From contig CAZBRO010000027.1 in assembly GCA_964494505.1 (NCBI GenBank), forward strand, positions 1 to 64,000: a stretch of DNA of 64,000 nt, given 5' to 3'. Each line of letters starts with the position of its first letter. Position 1 is the stretch's first letter. This DNA comes from CAIYRG01 sp964494505. Its GTDB lineage: Bacteria > Pseudomonadota > Alphaproteobacteria > Micropepsales > Micropepsaceae. Under the pieces are notes generated by a model. The model ran no database searches and was not told where the DNA came from. It saw only the letters and a program-made list of their open reading frames with translations. Positions 1 to 8,253 of this stretch are shown piece after piece. Position numbers and translations under genes: made by a program.

Positions 1-49
1 GCCTTGAATCAATTCGGGTTTCACGCGTCAAGGAATTTGTCCACGCCGC

Positions 50-124
50 CTAGTGTGGCTTTGAATCCGAAAATCGCTCGCGCGTTGCTCCAAGATGCTG
101 CGAATTTCGGATTCGCCACACTAG
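50..124. repeat. Imperfect inverted repeat with CTAG ends
   Basis: Two arms of about 25-28 bases (50-77 and 100-124) are near-perfect reverse complements, both ending in CTAGTGTGGC and sharing an ATCCGAAA-type core, around a loop of about 22 bases. The left arm has three extra bases. As RNA it would fold into a long hairpin. There is no T-run, so it does not look like a standard terminator. It may be a small dispersed palindromic element. Nothing else is evident in bases 1-154. Confidence 0.55.
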
Positions 125-154
125 GGCAAGCGCTCCCGAACCACACATGAACCC

Positions 155-712
155 ATGCCGCGCCCGCTGAAAGTCTTCCAGGCCCATCTCGGTTTCTTCG
201 ACACGGTGGTCGCCGCCCCTTCCCGGGCGGCTGCGCTGAAGGCCTGGGGCTCACGGCAGAATTTGTTCCGCGATGGCGCCGCAAAGGAAACCCGCGACCC
301 TTCCGCGATTGCGGCGGCGACGGCGAAACCGGGCGTGGTGCTGCGCCGGCCGGTGGGATCGAATGCGCCATTCGGCGAGAATCCCGGCCTGCCGCAGGTC
401 CCGCACGCGCCGAAGAAGAAAGCCGCACCACCCAATAAAGCCGAACCACCCAATAGAAGCCGGGCCGCGAAAAAGGCTGCGCCGCCTCCCCCGCCCAAGC
501 CCGACCGCAGCGCGGTGGACGCGGGCGAAAGAGCCCTCGCGAAAATCAAGGATGAGGAACAAAAAGCGCTCGCCGATCTGGCAAGACGCAGGGCTGCGCT
601 GGACGATGAGGACCTGCGGACGCGCAACGCCTTCCGCGCCCGCCGCAAACGCGCGGAAGACGCGCTCGCGGCTGCGCGAAAGCATTACGACGCCGCGCTC
701 AGGAAACGCTGA
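155..712 (+). CDS. Small Ala/Pro/Lys-rich protein (TolA-like C-terminus)
   Basis: This 185-residue protein has a conserved-looking N-terminus (residues 1-75, including FFDTVVAAPSRAAALKAWG), then a Lys/Pro/Ala-rich linker (about 85-125) and a highly charged, probably coiled-coil C-terminal helix (about 130-185). Alphaproteobacterial proteins with this start are usually labelled hypothetical or TolA-like because of the charged helix. There is no signal peptide or membrane segment, so it is probably cytoplasmic. The role is unknown. It converges with the TonB receptor gene that ends 17 bases downstream. Confidence 0.6.
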   Translation: MPRPLKVFQAHLGFFDTVVAAPSRAAALKAWGSRQNLFRDGAAKETRDPSAIAAATAKPGVVLRRPVGSNAPFGENPGLPQVPHAPKKKAAPPNKAEPPNRSRAAKKAAPPPPPKPDRSAVDAGERALAKIKDEEQKALADLARRRAALDDEDLRTRNAFRARRKRAEDALAAARKHYDAALRKR

Positions 713-728
713 AGCGCGGTTGCCCGTT

Positions 729-2972
729 TTAATTGAACGTCTTGCTCAATGTAACGCGGAAAGCGCGCGGTTCGAGCGGATGGATGTGCAAATCGGCGAC
801 GCCCGCCGCCGGTTCGCCCGGCAACCGGTCGGTGTAATAATATTCCGCTGCGTCATCCTTGGAATCGAACAGGTTGAAAATCCCGAGCGTCGCCTTCAGC
901 CCTTCCCCGAAGTCGTAGCCGATATTCATGTTCCATTCCTGGTCGCCCTCGGACTTGATGGAGTTCGTATCGTCCAGGGGATGCTGACCGAGATAGCGGA
1001 ATTCCAACGCGCCGAACCAGGGGCCCGCATCGCGGATATAGATGCCGAGATTGCCGATCACTGACGGCGCATCCGGGATGTAATCCCCGGTGTGGGTCGA
1101 AGGATCGACCCCGGTATAGCGCGCATGGGTCATTGCGACGCTGCCGTAGAATTCGAGCCAATCGGTCGCCTGATAGGTGGTGTTGATCTCCAGGCCCGTT
1201 CGCTTGCTCGGCGGACCGGCGGAGGTCTGACCTGCTTCGGGGTCATAGGTGAGCTCGGAATTAAACACCATCTGGAACAGCGTGACGGTGGCCGTGAAGC
1301 CTTTGATCGGATTGGCGCGCACGCCGATTTCCGCGCCCTTGGAGGCCGTCAGGAACTGGCCTCCGCCCGGCACGCTGCGAAAATCATTGCTGTGAAAACC
1401 CCGGCCGGCGCTGACATAGAATTCATAATCGTCCAAGGGCGTGAAGATCAGGCTCCCTTTCGGCTGGAACAACGACTCGTTGCCCGTGCCCGTATTGGTG
1501 CCCTGATCCTTGCCGCTGAAATAATCGTCCCGGACGCCCACGACAGAGCGGAACCACTCCGCCCAATAATTGGTGACCTGCGCATATGCTCCGGCGCTGA
1601 ATTCCTGAACCCTGTCGTCGATATCCGTCGCGAGGTAGACGCGCTTCTCGGTGAACAGGCGCTGCACATGGATGTCGTCATAACGCGTCACGACGCCGAA
1701 AACGGTTTCGGCATTGTGGCCGAACAGCATGCGGTAATCGGTGTAGCTGGCTGCTCCGCCATAGATCATACGCAGATCGTTCTGGGCTTCCTGGTCGCCG
1801 TGGATGGGGTCGTTCAGGAAATGCGTGAAATCGTTCCACAGCGTGAGATTGCTGTTGATGACAAAGGCGCTGGCATCGACGTGCCAGTCGAGCGTGCCAT
1901 GCGAATAGATCGTCGAAAGGCTCATGCGCTGAGCCTGGCCTGCGTCGCTCGGATCGAGCGAGCCGAACCGGCCGATGGGCTGAAGGCCGAGCGTCGCCAT
2001 ATAGGCGGGGTCCATGGCGCGTTCCGGCTGATCGGTGGTCGCGTTCCAGAGGCCGCGGTAATACATCGCGGTGATGGAGTAGCCTTCGCGCGCCTCGCCC
2101 TCGCTGTAGCGCAGGACCGCGTTGATCTTGCGCACATTGTCGGGGTGCGTCCACGGACCGTCATAGTGGTTGAGTTCCAACCCGCCCATCACGCGCCCAT
2201 CCATGAAATCACGCGTGCCCGCCGCGAACAGCCGCTCATAGGAGAAGCTTCCGCCGGTCACGCTGACCTGATCGTCGACTTCGTTCGCATAGGGGATATG
2301 GACGGCGGCAACCGAGGCGTAGTCGCCTTCGGCCGCGAAATAGGGCCCTTTTGTGTAATTGATGCCGCTCGCCAATTCGGGAATGAAGAAGTTGAGATCG
2401 GTGTAGCCCTGGCCATGGGCGTGGGTGCGCATGTTGATGGGCATCCCATCGACAAAGGTGGCCAAGTCGGTGCCGTGATCGAGATTGAATCCGCGCAGCA
2501 GGTACTGGTTGGCTTTGCCCTCGCCGCTATGAATGGTGACGACGAGGCCCGGCACGGTTTCAAGCAATTGCCCGGCGCGATAGACGGGAAGCTCCTGCAG
2601 TTCCTCCTTCAGGATGATGCCCTGGCTGGACGTGGTGGCGGTTCCCAAGAGTTCGAATCGCGGCGCGGTAATCATCACTTGCTCGGGCACCTGCTCCATT
2701 TCGAGCGGCATGACCACTGGCGGCTGCGATGCGGGCTGGGCTTGCGAAACCTGAACCGTTACCGGCTCGCCCTGGGCGAGGGTCACCGCGGCCATGGGCT
2801 GGCTTTGCGCGAACGCGGGCGACGCCACGCCCAGACAGGCCGACGAACACATGAAAACAGCCCGGAGGCCCAAACCCAACCTCCGATTGCATCCCCGAAT
2901 TCGCAAAGATTTCCCCCGACGATTGGAATTGTTGAACAATCCCCTTACGCAGGCGGGGAACGCTTCCCTCAA
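729..2972 (-). CDS. TonB-dependent outer-membrane receptor
   Basis: The product is an outer-membrane active-transport receptor of about 710-747 residues. A signal peptide ending in SPAFAQ is followed by a plug domain (about residues 110-230) containing LLRGFNLDHGTDLATFVDG, and then a 22-strand-type beta-barrel that ends in an aromatic residue (KTFN). The plug motif matches TonB receptors whose substrate is not known. The furthest start is a TTG at 2972; a first ATG lies at 2852 but would shorten the signal peptide, so the true start is probably in between. No regulator or inner-membrane partner adjoins it. The divergent neighbour is the SDR gene of a catabolic cluster, so uptake of that cluster's substrate is possible but unproven. 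Confidence 0.88.
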   Translation of the reverse strand: MREAFPACVRGLFNNSNRRGKSLRIRGCNRRLGLGLRAVFMCSSACLGVASPAFAQSQPMAAVTLAQGEPVTVQVSQAQPASQPPVVMPLEMEQVPEQVMITAPRFELLGTATTSSQGIILKEELQELPVYRAGQLLETVPGLVVTIHSGEGKANQYLLRGFNLDHGTDLATFVDGMPINMRTHAHGQGYTDLNFFIPELASGINYTKGPYFAAEGDYASVAAVHIPYANEVDDQVSVTGGSFSYERLFAAGTRDFMDGRVMGGLELNHYDGPWTHPDNVRKINAVLRYSEGEAREGYSITAMYYRGLWNATTDQPERAMDPAYMATLGLQPIGRFGSLDPSDAGQAQRMSLSTIYSHGTLDWHVDASAFVINSNLTLWNDFTHFLNDPIHGDQEAQNDLRMIYGGAASYTDYRMLFGHNAETVFGVVTRYDDIHVQRLFTEKRVYLATDIDDRVQEFSAGAYAQVTNYWAEWFRSVVGVRDDYFSGKDQGTNTGTGNESLFQPKGSLIFTPLDDYEFYVSAGRGFHSNDFRSVPGGGQFLTASKGAEIGVRANPIKGFTATVTLFQMVFNSELTYDPEAGQTSAGPPSKRTGLEINTTYQATDWLEFYGSVAMTHARYTGVDPSTHTGDYIPDAPSVIGNLGIYIRDAGPWFGALEFRYLGQHPLDDTNSIKSEGDQEWNMNIGYDFGEGLKATLGIFNLFDSKDDAAEYYYTDRLPGEPAAGVADLHIHPLEPRAFRVTLSKTFN

Positions 2973-3046
2973 GCCCGCTGGAATTTAGCGAGACCGGAAC
3001 GGCGCGCATTGATATGGGTCAGGCGAGCATAAGGAGATTGAACGCC

Positions 3047-3844
3047 ATGGATCTGAACCTCAAAGGACGCATCGCAGTCGTAACCGGTTCGACCGGCGGC
3101 ATCGGCTACGGCACCGCGCGGGAGCTTGCCCGCCTGGGCGCCGCCGTCGCCGTGAACGGGCGCACGCAGTCCCGCGTCGATGCGGCGATCGCCAAACTGA
3201 GGACCGAGGTTCCGGCAGCGGAGTTCATGCCTGCGGCCGGCGACCTCGCAGGCAAGGACGGTGCCGATGACATCATCCGCGCCGTCCCGGATGCCGACAT
3301 CCTGGTCAACAATGCCGGCATCTTCGAGCCCAAGCCGTTCTTCGAGATCAGCGATGCGGACTGGCTGCGTTTCTTTGAGGTGAATGTTCTTTCCGGCGTC
3401 CGTCTCGCACGCCATTACACGCCGGGCATGGTCAAGAAAGGTTGGGGCCGTGTTGTCTTCATCTCTTCCGAGTCCGGGCTGCACATTCCCGCCGAGATGG
3501 TCCATTACGGCATGACCAAGACGGCGCAAATCGCCGTCGCCCGCGGGCTCGCCGAGACGGTCTCCGGCAGCGGCGTAACGGTGAATTCGGTTCTCCCCGG
3601 CCCCACGCTCTCCGAAGGCGTCGAGACCTTCATGCGCCAGATGGCGGCAGGCCAGAGCAACCCCGACCTCGAACAGATGGGGCGGCACTTCATCAAAGCG
3701 CACCGGCCAACGTCCCTCTTAGGCCGCATGGCGACCGTGGAAGAGGTCGCCAACATGATCGCCTATGTCTGCAGCCCGGCGGCGAGCGCCACCAGCGGGG
3801 CCGCGCTGCGGGTCGATGGCGGCGTGGTGCGGGCAATTCCGTGA
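3047..3844 (+). CDS. SDR-family oxidoreductase
   Basis: This is a classical short-chain dehydrogenase/reductase of 265 residues. It has the cofactor-binding TGSTGGIG (13-20), NNAG (88-91) and the catalytic Ser141, Tyr154 and Lys158 (YGMTK), and a C-terminal SGAALRVDGG motif. The start at 3047 is preceded by AAGGAG at 3031-3036; an upstream in-frame start at 3014 lacks one. It is first in a same-strand group with the UxaA-type hydro-lyase subunits and the LDH2-type dehydrogenase, so it probably oxidises or reduces a hydroxy- or oxo-acid of that pathway. The substrate cannot be read from sequence. Confidence 0.88.
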   Translation: MDLNLKGRIAVVTGSTGGIGYGTARELARLGAAVAVNGRTQSRVDAAIAKLRTEVPAAEFMPAAGDLAGKDGADDIIRAVPDADILVNNAGIFEPKPFFEISDADWLRFFEVNVLSGVRLARHYTPGMVKKGWGRVVFISSESGLHIPAEMVHYGMTKTAQIAVARGLAETVSGSGVTVNSVLPGPTLSEGVETFMRQMAAGQSNPDLEQMGRHFIKAHRPTSLLGRMATVEEVANMIAYVCSPAASATSGAALRVDGGVVRAIP

Positions 3845-3923
3845 CCTGGCCTTCCGTTGGATTGACTCCCTTTTTCAAACCCTTATGAAGACATCCGCCA
3901 AACTACACAGCGCCGGAGGGGGA

Positions 3924-4211
3924 ATGGAAACGCCACATCTCTTGGTCCACGACAAAAAGGACAGCGTGGGCGTGGTCGTGGTCGAAGGCCTGAAAGCCGG
4001 GACCGACATGCTTTGCGTGGTGACCGCCGACAATTCCTCGTTCCGGCTGACCGCAAAGGCCGATGTCCCCATCGGCCACAAGATCGCGCTCGCCAATATC
4101 AAGGAAGGCGACACGGTCTGGAAATATGGCCACGACATCGGAAAGGCCGTCGCCAATATCGGCCAGGGCGAGCACGTCCATGTCCACAATCTCAAGACCA
4201 AGCGGTGGTGA
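3924..4211 (+). CDS. UxaA-family hydro-lyase small subunit (SAF domain, SuyA-like)
   Basis: This 95-residue protein is a stand-alone SAF domain like the N-terminal part of altronate/galactarate dehydratases, with the hallmark VPIGHKIAL stretch followed by GEHVHVHN. In most altronate dehydratases this domain is fused to the large domain. A split of about 95 and 390 residues is characteristic of (2R)-sulfolactate sulfo-lyase (SuyA/SuyB) and of some other split UxaA enzymes. The start at 3924 has GGAGGGGG just upstream; ATG 3885 is a weaker alternative. The large subunit begins five bases after this stop, so the two are surely co-translated. Confidence 0.85.
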   Translation: METPHLLVHDKKDSVGVVVVEGLKAGTDMLCVVTADNSSFRLTAKADVPIGHKIALANIKEGDTVWKYGHDIGKAVANIGQGEHVHVHNLKTKRW

Positions 4212-4216
4212 GAATC

Positions 4217-5395
4217 ATGGCGAAGAACGGAAACGGAAGCATTCATGGCTGGCGCCGCGAGAATGGCCGCGTCGGCGTGCGCAATCATGTCGTCATCCTG
4301 CCGCTCGACGATCTGTCGAATGCGGCCTGCGAATCGGTCGCCAACAACATCAAGGGCACCATGGCGCTGCCCCACGCCTATGGGCGGCTGCAATTCGGCG
4401 AGGATCTGGAGCTGTTCTTCCGGACGCTGATCGGCACGGGCGCCAATCCCAATGTCGCAGCCGTCGTGGTGATCGGCATCGAGGACGGCTGGACCAAGCG
4501 CGTGGTGGACGGGATCGCCAAAACCGGGAAACCGGTCGCCGGCTTCGGCATCGAAGGCACCGGCGACATCATGACGGTGGCCAAAGCCTCGCGTCAGGCC
4601 AAGGACTTCCTGCAATGGGCGACCGAGCTGCCGCGTGAAGAATGCGACATGAAAGAGCTGTGGGTGTCGGCCAAATGCGGCGAGAGCGACACCACCACCG
4701 GCCTCGCCTCATGTCCGACCGTCGGCAACATGTACGACAAGCTGATCCCGCAAGGGATCTACGGCGTGTTCGGCGAAACCTCGGAAATCACCGGCGCGGA
4801 GATGCTGGCCAAGGCCCGTGCCGCCACGCCCGAGATCGGCGAGAAATGGTACCGCGTCTGGCAGGCCTATCAGAACGACGTCATCGAAGCGCACAAGACC
4901 AACGATCTTTCCGAATCCCAGCCCACCAAGGGCAATATCGCAGGCGGCCTGACGACCATCGAGGAAAAGGCGCTCGGGAATCTCGAGAAGATCGGGCGCG
5001 AATGCACCTATATCGACGTGCTGGAGCCCGCCGAAGCGCCGGGAAAAGGTCCGGGGCTTTATTTCATGGACACCTCGTCAGCGGCGGCCGAGTGCGTGAC
5101 GCTCATGGGCGCGGCCGGTTACGTGGTGCATTGCTTCCCCACCGGCCAGGGCAATGTGATCGGCAACCCGATTCTCCCTGTCATCAAGATCACCGGCAAC
5201 CCCAAGACGGTGCGCACCATGTCGGAGCATGTCGATCTCGACATTTCCGGCATCATCCGCCGCGAGATCACCATCCCCGAGGCCGGCGACATGCTGATCG
5301 ACATGATCCGCCGCACCGCCAACGGAAGGCTGACCGCGGCCGAAGCGCTCGGCCACCGCGAATATGTGCTGACCAAGCTGTACCGCAGCGCCTGA
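4217..5395 (+). CDS. UxaA-family hydro-lyase large subunit (SuyB-like candidate)
   Basis: This 392-residue protein is the catalytic large subunit matching the preceding SAF subunit. It carries the family landmarks RENGRVGVRNHV (14-25), KCGESDTTTG (153-162) with a likely iron-ligating or catalytic Cys, SQPTKGNIAGG, and FPTGQGNVIGNP near the C-terminus. UxaA enzymes eliminate water (altronate, galactarate) or, for SuyAB, sulfite from (2R)-sulfolactate to give pyruvate. The subunit split, the length and the neighbouring LDH2/MDH2-type dehydrogenase favour a SuyAB-like role. A sugar-acid dehydratase remains possible. It is cytoplasmic. Confidence 0.85.
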   Translation: MAKNGNGSIHGWRRENGRVGVRNHVVILPLDDLSNAACESVANNIKGTMALPHAYGRLQFGEDLELFFRTLIGTGANPNVAAVVVIGIEDGWTKRVVDGIAKTGKPVAGFGIEGTGDIMTVAKASRQAKDFLQWATELPREECDMKELWVSAKCGESDTTTGLASCPTVGNMYDKLIPQGIYGVFGETSEITGAEMLAKARAATPEIGEKWYRVWQAYQNDVIEAHKTNDLSESQPTKGNIAGGLTTIEEKALGNLEKIGRECTYIDVLEPAEAPGKGPGLYFMDTSSAAAECVTLMGAAGYVVHCFPTGQGNVIGNPILPVIKITGNPKTVRTMSEHVDLDISGIIRREITIPEAGDMLIDMIRRTANGRLTAAEALGHREYVLTKLYRSA

Positions 5396-5415
5396 TGGGA
5401 GATGCACAAAATTCG

Positions 5416-5560
5416 CCTCCCCCTAAAAGGGGGAGGACGAGCCGCTCGCGCGGCTCGGGTGGGGGTCATCCCGCTTCGACCAGAGGGATGATCCCTCCCC
5501 GAATCCGCCTCGCGCGCGCGCGCTTCGGCGGTTTCGACCCTCCCTTTTCAAGGGAGGGAT
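5416..5560. repeat. Dispersed GC-rich palindromic repeat, copy 1
   Basis: The space between the large subunit gene and the LDH2-type gene is filled by complementary arms: CCTCCCCC-AAAA-GGGGGAGG at the left, GAGCCGC..GCGGCTC inside, and CCTCCC-TTTTCA-GGGAGG at the right. It belongs to a family seen again near 6.7, 53.5, 57.6 and 60.4 kb. Its right end (AAGGGAGGG, 5550-5558) lies eight bases before the GTG at 5567 and would serve as that gene's ribosome-binding site. Confidence 0.7.
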
Positions 5561-5566
5561 AACGAA

Positions 5567-6553
5567 GTGCCGCAGCTCACGGTTTCAGATGCCGAAACCC
5601 TCGTTGCGGCCGCCCTTCAGCGCTGCCGCACGAGCACCGAAAACGCCGCGCTGGTGGCGCGGGCGCTGGTCCGTGCCGAGGCCGAAGGACTGAAAAGCCA
5701 CGGCCTCTTGCGCGTGCCGATGTATGCGGCGCAGGCGAAAGTGGAAAAGGTCGATGGCTTCGCGGTGCCCTCGGTCGAGCGTCCGCGTCCGGCGCTCATC
5801 GCCATCGATGCCAAGCACGGTTTCGCCTATCCCGCGATGTACAAGGCGGTGGATTTGCTGCCCCAAATGGCGCGCGAATTCGGCATTGCGGCGGCCGCGA
5901 TTCGCCGCTCTCATCATGTCGGCGTCGCCGGACATCCGGTGGAGGCGTTGGCGCAATTGGGCATGATGGCGATGATGTTCGCCAACGCACCGGCCGCGAT
6001 GGCGCCATGGGGCGGCAACCGCGCCGTCTTCGGCACCGATCCGGTCGCCTTCGCCTGCCCCTTGCCGGACGCAGCACCCATCGTGGTCGATCTGTCGCTC
6101 TCGAAGGTCGCGCGGGGGCATATCCTGACCGCGATTCAGAAAGGCGAATCCATTCCCGAAGGCTGGGCGCTCGACGAGAGCGGCAACCCGACCACCGACG
6201 CCAAGGCAGCGCTCGCCGGCACCATGGTGCCGCTTGGCGACGCCAAGGGGACCGCGCTCGCGCTGATGGTGGAATTGCTCGCGGCAGGCTTGACGGGTGC
6301 GAACTTCGCGAGCGAAGCGTCATCGTTCCTCGACGCCGAGGGTCCGCCGCCTGGCACCGGGCAGTTGTTCATCGCCATCGACGCATCCGCATTCGGCAAC
6401 GCGCTGCCGCGTTTCGCTGCCATGGCGCATGCAATCGAAGAACAGGAAGGCGCGCGCCTTCCCGGCTCACGCCGTCTCGCGTTGCGCGCCAAAGCCGAAC
6501 GCGACGGGCTCTCCATCAGCGACTCGCTGCTTGCCGAAATCCAAGCATTGTAA
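5567..6553 (+). CDS. LDH2/MDH2-family dehydrogenase (ComC-like candidate)
   Basis: This 328-residue NAD(P)-dependent 2-hydroxyacid dehydrogenase belongs to the malate/L-lactate dehydrogenase type 2 fold, which is unrelated to classical LDH. The family motif SHGLLR is at 44-49 and the expected catalytic His is in RRSHHVGVAGH (113-123). Members include ComC, (2R)-3-sulfolactate dehydrogenase. Beside a SuyAB-like pair it would interconvert sulfolactate and sulfopyruvate. Other members act on malate, lactate, ureidoglycolate or delta-piperideine carboxylate. The start is GTG with a strong ribosome-binding site contributed by the upstream repeat. Its 3' end is duplicated 115 bases downstream. Confidence 0.85.
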   Translation: MPQLTVSDAETLVAAALQRCRTSTENAALVARALVRAEAEGLKSHGLLRVPMYAAQAKVEKVDGFAVPSVERPRPALIAIDAKHGFAYPAMYKAVDLLPQMAREFGIAAAAIRRSHHVGVAGHPVEALAQLGMMAMMFANAPAAMAPWGGNRAVFGTDPVAFACPLPDAAPIVVDLSLSKVARGHILTAIQKGESIPEGWALDESGNPTTDAKAALAGTMVPLGDAKGTALALMVELLAAGLTGANFASEASSFLDAEGPPPGTGQLFIAIDASAFGNALPRFAAMAHAIEEQEGARLPGSRRLALRAKAERDGLSISDSLLAEIQAL

Positions 6554-6702
6554 CTCAATTAAAACCCTCCCCTTGAGGGAGGGTCGGCCGAGACGACGCA
6601 CATCCGCTGCGAGGCGTCTTAACTTTGCCATCAGCGAGTCGCTGCTCGCCGAAATCCAAGCATTGTAACTCAATTAATACCCTCCCCTTGAGGGAGGGTC
6701 GA
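6513..6702. repeat. Direct duplication of the 3' end of the LDH2-type gene plus repeat arm
   Basis: About 73 bases (6513-6586) comprising the last codons, stop codon and following CCTCCCC..GGGAGGG hairpin recur at 6628-6701 with an exact offset of 115 bases and only a few substitutions. Both copies can encode the same C-terminal SLLAEIQAL. The second copy has no start of its own. Confidence 0.85.
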
Positions 6703-7110
6703 ACGGCCGAGCGCAGCGAAGCCGTTCGGGGAGGGGACAGGTTTCAGGCGCTGCATTCTCCCCTCCCCGAAATTTCTCATGCCTCGCCCTCGAAATTTCG
6801 ACCCTCGCGGGGAGGATTGGGACGGAGCTTCAATCCCCGAACATTCTTGAAATCCCACCGTGCCGATCCGATGTGCAAATGTTGCGCTCTTTGAAAATTG
6901 AAATATGCGAACAGGATCAAACGCTGAAGCAGCGGCGGAGCATGCGTACCGTAATTGCACCTCAACGCACCGCAATTGCACTTTATTGCACCGGAATCCG
7001 CCCCGAATAAACCGCCCGATTCTTTCATCAAGCCTTTGGAATCGTTGCGATTCGTGCGGCTGGAATCCCCTGGAAAGGGGGAGGGGGGTAGCACGGATTG
7101 CCACGGGCCA
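6554..7110. repeat. Gene-free stretch with palindromic repeat and TTGCAC motifs
   Basis: This 557-base stretch holds no convincing gene. It contains the duplicated gene tail, a full copy of the dispersed palindromic repeat (about 6679-6825, with arms such as CGAACGGC..GCCGTTCG and CCCTCCCC..GGGGAGG), and then a less GC-rich part (6945-6995) in which ATTGCAC occurs three times within about 40 bases. A similar TTGCAC series lies at 63527-63555. The right end carries a G-rich run next to the nagA stop. Confidence 0.65.
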
Positions 7111-8253
7111 TCAGCCGCCTCTTCCGGCCACCCATGTCTGCAGCACGCGCACATCGGAAGGATCGAGCGCCACCATGTCGGCACGATAGCCGGCCGCAAG
7201 CCGCCCAAGCCGGTGTCCCAGCCCAAGGAATTCCGCGGGCGCGCGCGAGGCCATCCGCAGCGCCCGTTCCAGCGGCAACTCCAGCAGCGTCACGCAATTC
7301 CGGACCGCGCTCGCCATGTCGATGCCGGAACCGGCGAGCGTTCCCTCTCTCGTCTCGACGCGTCCGCGGTTCGCGACGATCTCGCGGCCGTAAAGCGAGA
7401 ACGGCTTCCCGGTGCCGCCGACCGGCGGCATCGCGTCGGTGACCAGCATCGGCGAACCCAAGCCCCGCAACGCGAGCTTCAGCATCGCGGGCGCGACATG
7501 CACGCCATCCACGATCAGGCCGTACCAGCAGCCGGGCGTTTCCAGTGCCGCCGCAATGGGCCCCGGCTCGCGGGAGGCAAGCGGCCGCATCGCATTGAAG
7601 AGATGCGTGAAGCCGGACAGCCCTTCCGCGATCGCGGCCTTGGTTTCCTCATAGGTCGCCATGGAATGGCCGAGCGATACGCGCACCCCTTTTTCCGTCA
7701 GTGTACGAATGAATCCTTCCGGCACGCGCTCGGGCGCGAGCGTCACCAGCACGGCCGCACCGGGCAACGACGTCAGCAACTCCAAATCCCGCGCCTCGGG
7801 CGCACGCATCGAACCCGGATCGTGCACGCCGCATTTTTCGGGCGACAGAAACGGCCCCTCGAAATGGACGCCGAGCACGCCGGGTTGATCCCGCATCGCG
7901 GCGGCCACCGCGTTGCGTGCCGCGTGCATCCTCTCGTCCGTGCCGGTGATCAGTGTCGGCAGCAGCGCCGTCGTGCCGAACCGCCGATGCGCGGCGACGA
8001 TTGCCCCAATCCCCTCCGGCGTGGGCACATCGTTGAACAGCACATCGCCGCCGCCGTTCACCTGCACATCGATGAAGCCGGGCGCGAGCCACGCCCCTTC
8101 CGGCAGATTGTGCAGGACAAGCCCGTCCGGCACATCGGCGCGCTCGACCACGGCAACGATGTCGGCGCCCTCGACGATCACCGCGCAATTCTGCCTGAGC
8201 GCGACGCCATCGAAGACTGCGTCGGCCGCAACCGCGAAGCTCACATCCGTCAT
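7111..8253 (-). CDS. nagA: N-acetylglucosamine-6-phosphate deacetylase
   Basis: This cytoplasmic amidohydrolase of 380 residues removes acetate from GlcNAc-6-phosphate to give glucosamine-6-phosphate. The order of motifs fits NagA: DVQVNGGGD (62-70), the metal-binding Glu132 in HFEGPFLSP, His196 in LGHSMA, His217 in THLFNAM, and the catalytic Asp273 in TDAMPPVGG. The length is normal. Its ATG overlaps the stop of the upstream SIS gene (ATGA), so the two form an operon that works in sequence with the divergent murQ. Confidence 0.95.
   Translation of the reverse strand: MTDVSFAVAADAVFDGVALRQNCAVIVEGADIVAVVERADVPDGLVLHNLPEGAWLAPGFIDVQVNGGGDVLFNDVPTPEGIGAIVAAHRRFGTTALLPTLITGTDERMHAARNAVAAAMRDQPGVLGVHFEGPFLSPEKCGVHDPGSMRAPEARDLELLTSLPGAAVLVTLAPERVPEGFIRTLTEKGVRVSLGHSMATYEETKAAIAEGLSGFTHLFNAMRPLASREPGPIAAALETPGCWYGLIVDGVHVAPAMLKLALRGLGSPMLVTDAMPPVGGTGKPFSLYGREIVANRGRVETREGTLAGSGIDMASAVRNCVTLLELPLERALRMASRAPAEFLGLGHRLGRLAAGYRADMVALDPSDVRVLQTWVAGRGG

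Noticed and set aside
1092..3032. Long plus-strand reading frame of 646 codons
   Set aside because: It is the antisense shadow of the TonB receptor gene; the translation has no recognisable domain and is rich in Arg, His and Val as expected for GC-rich antisense.
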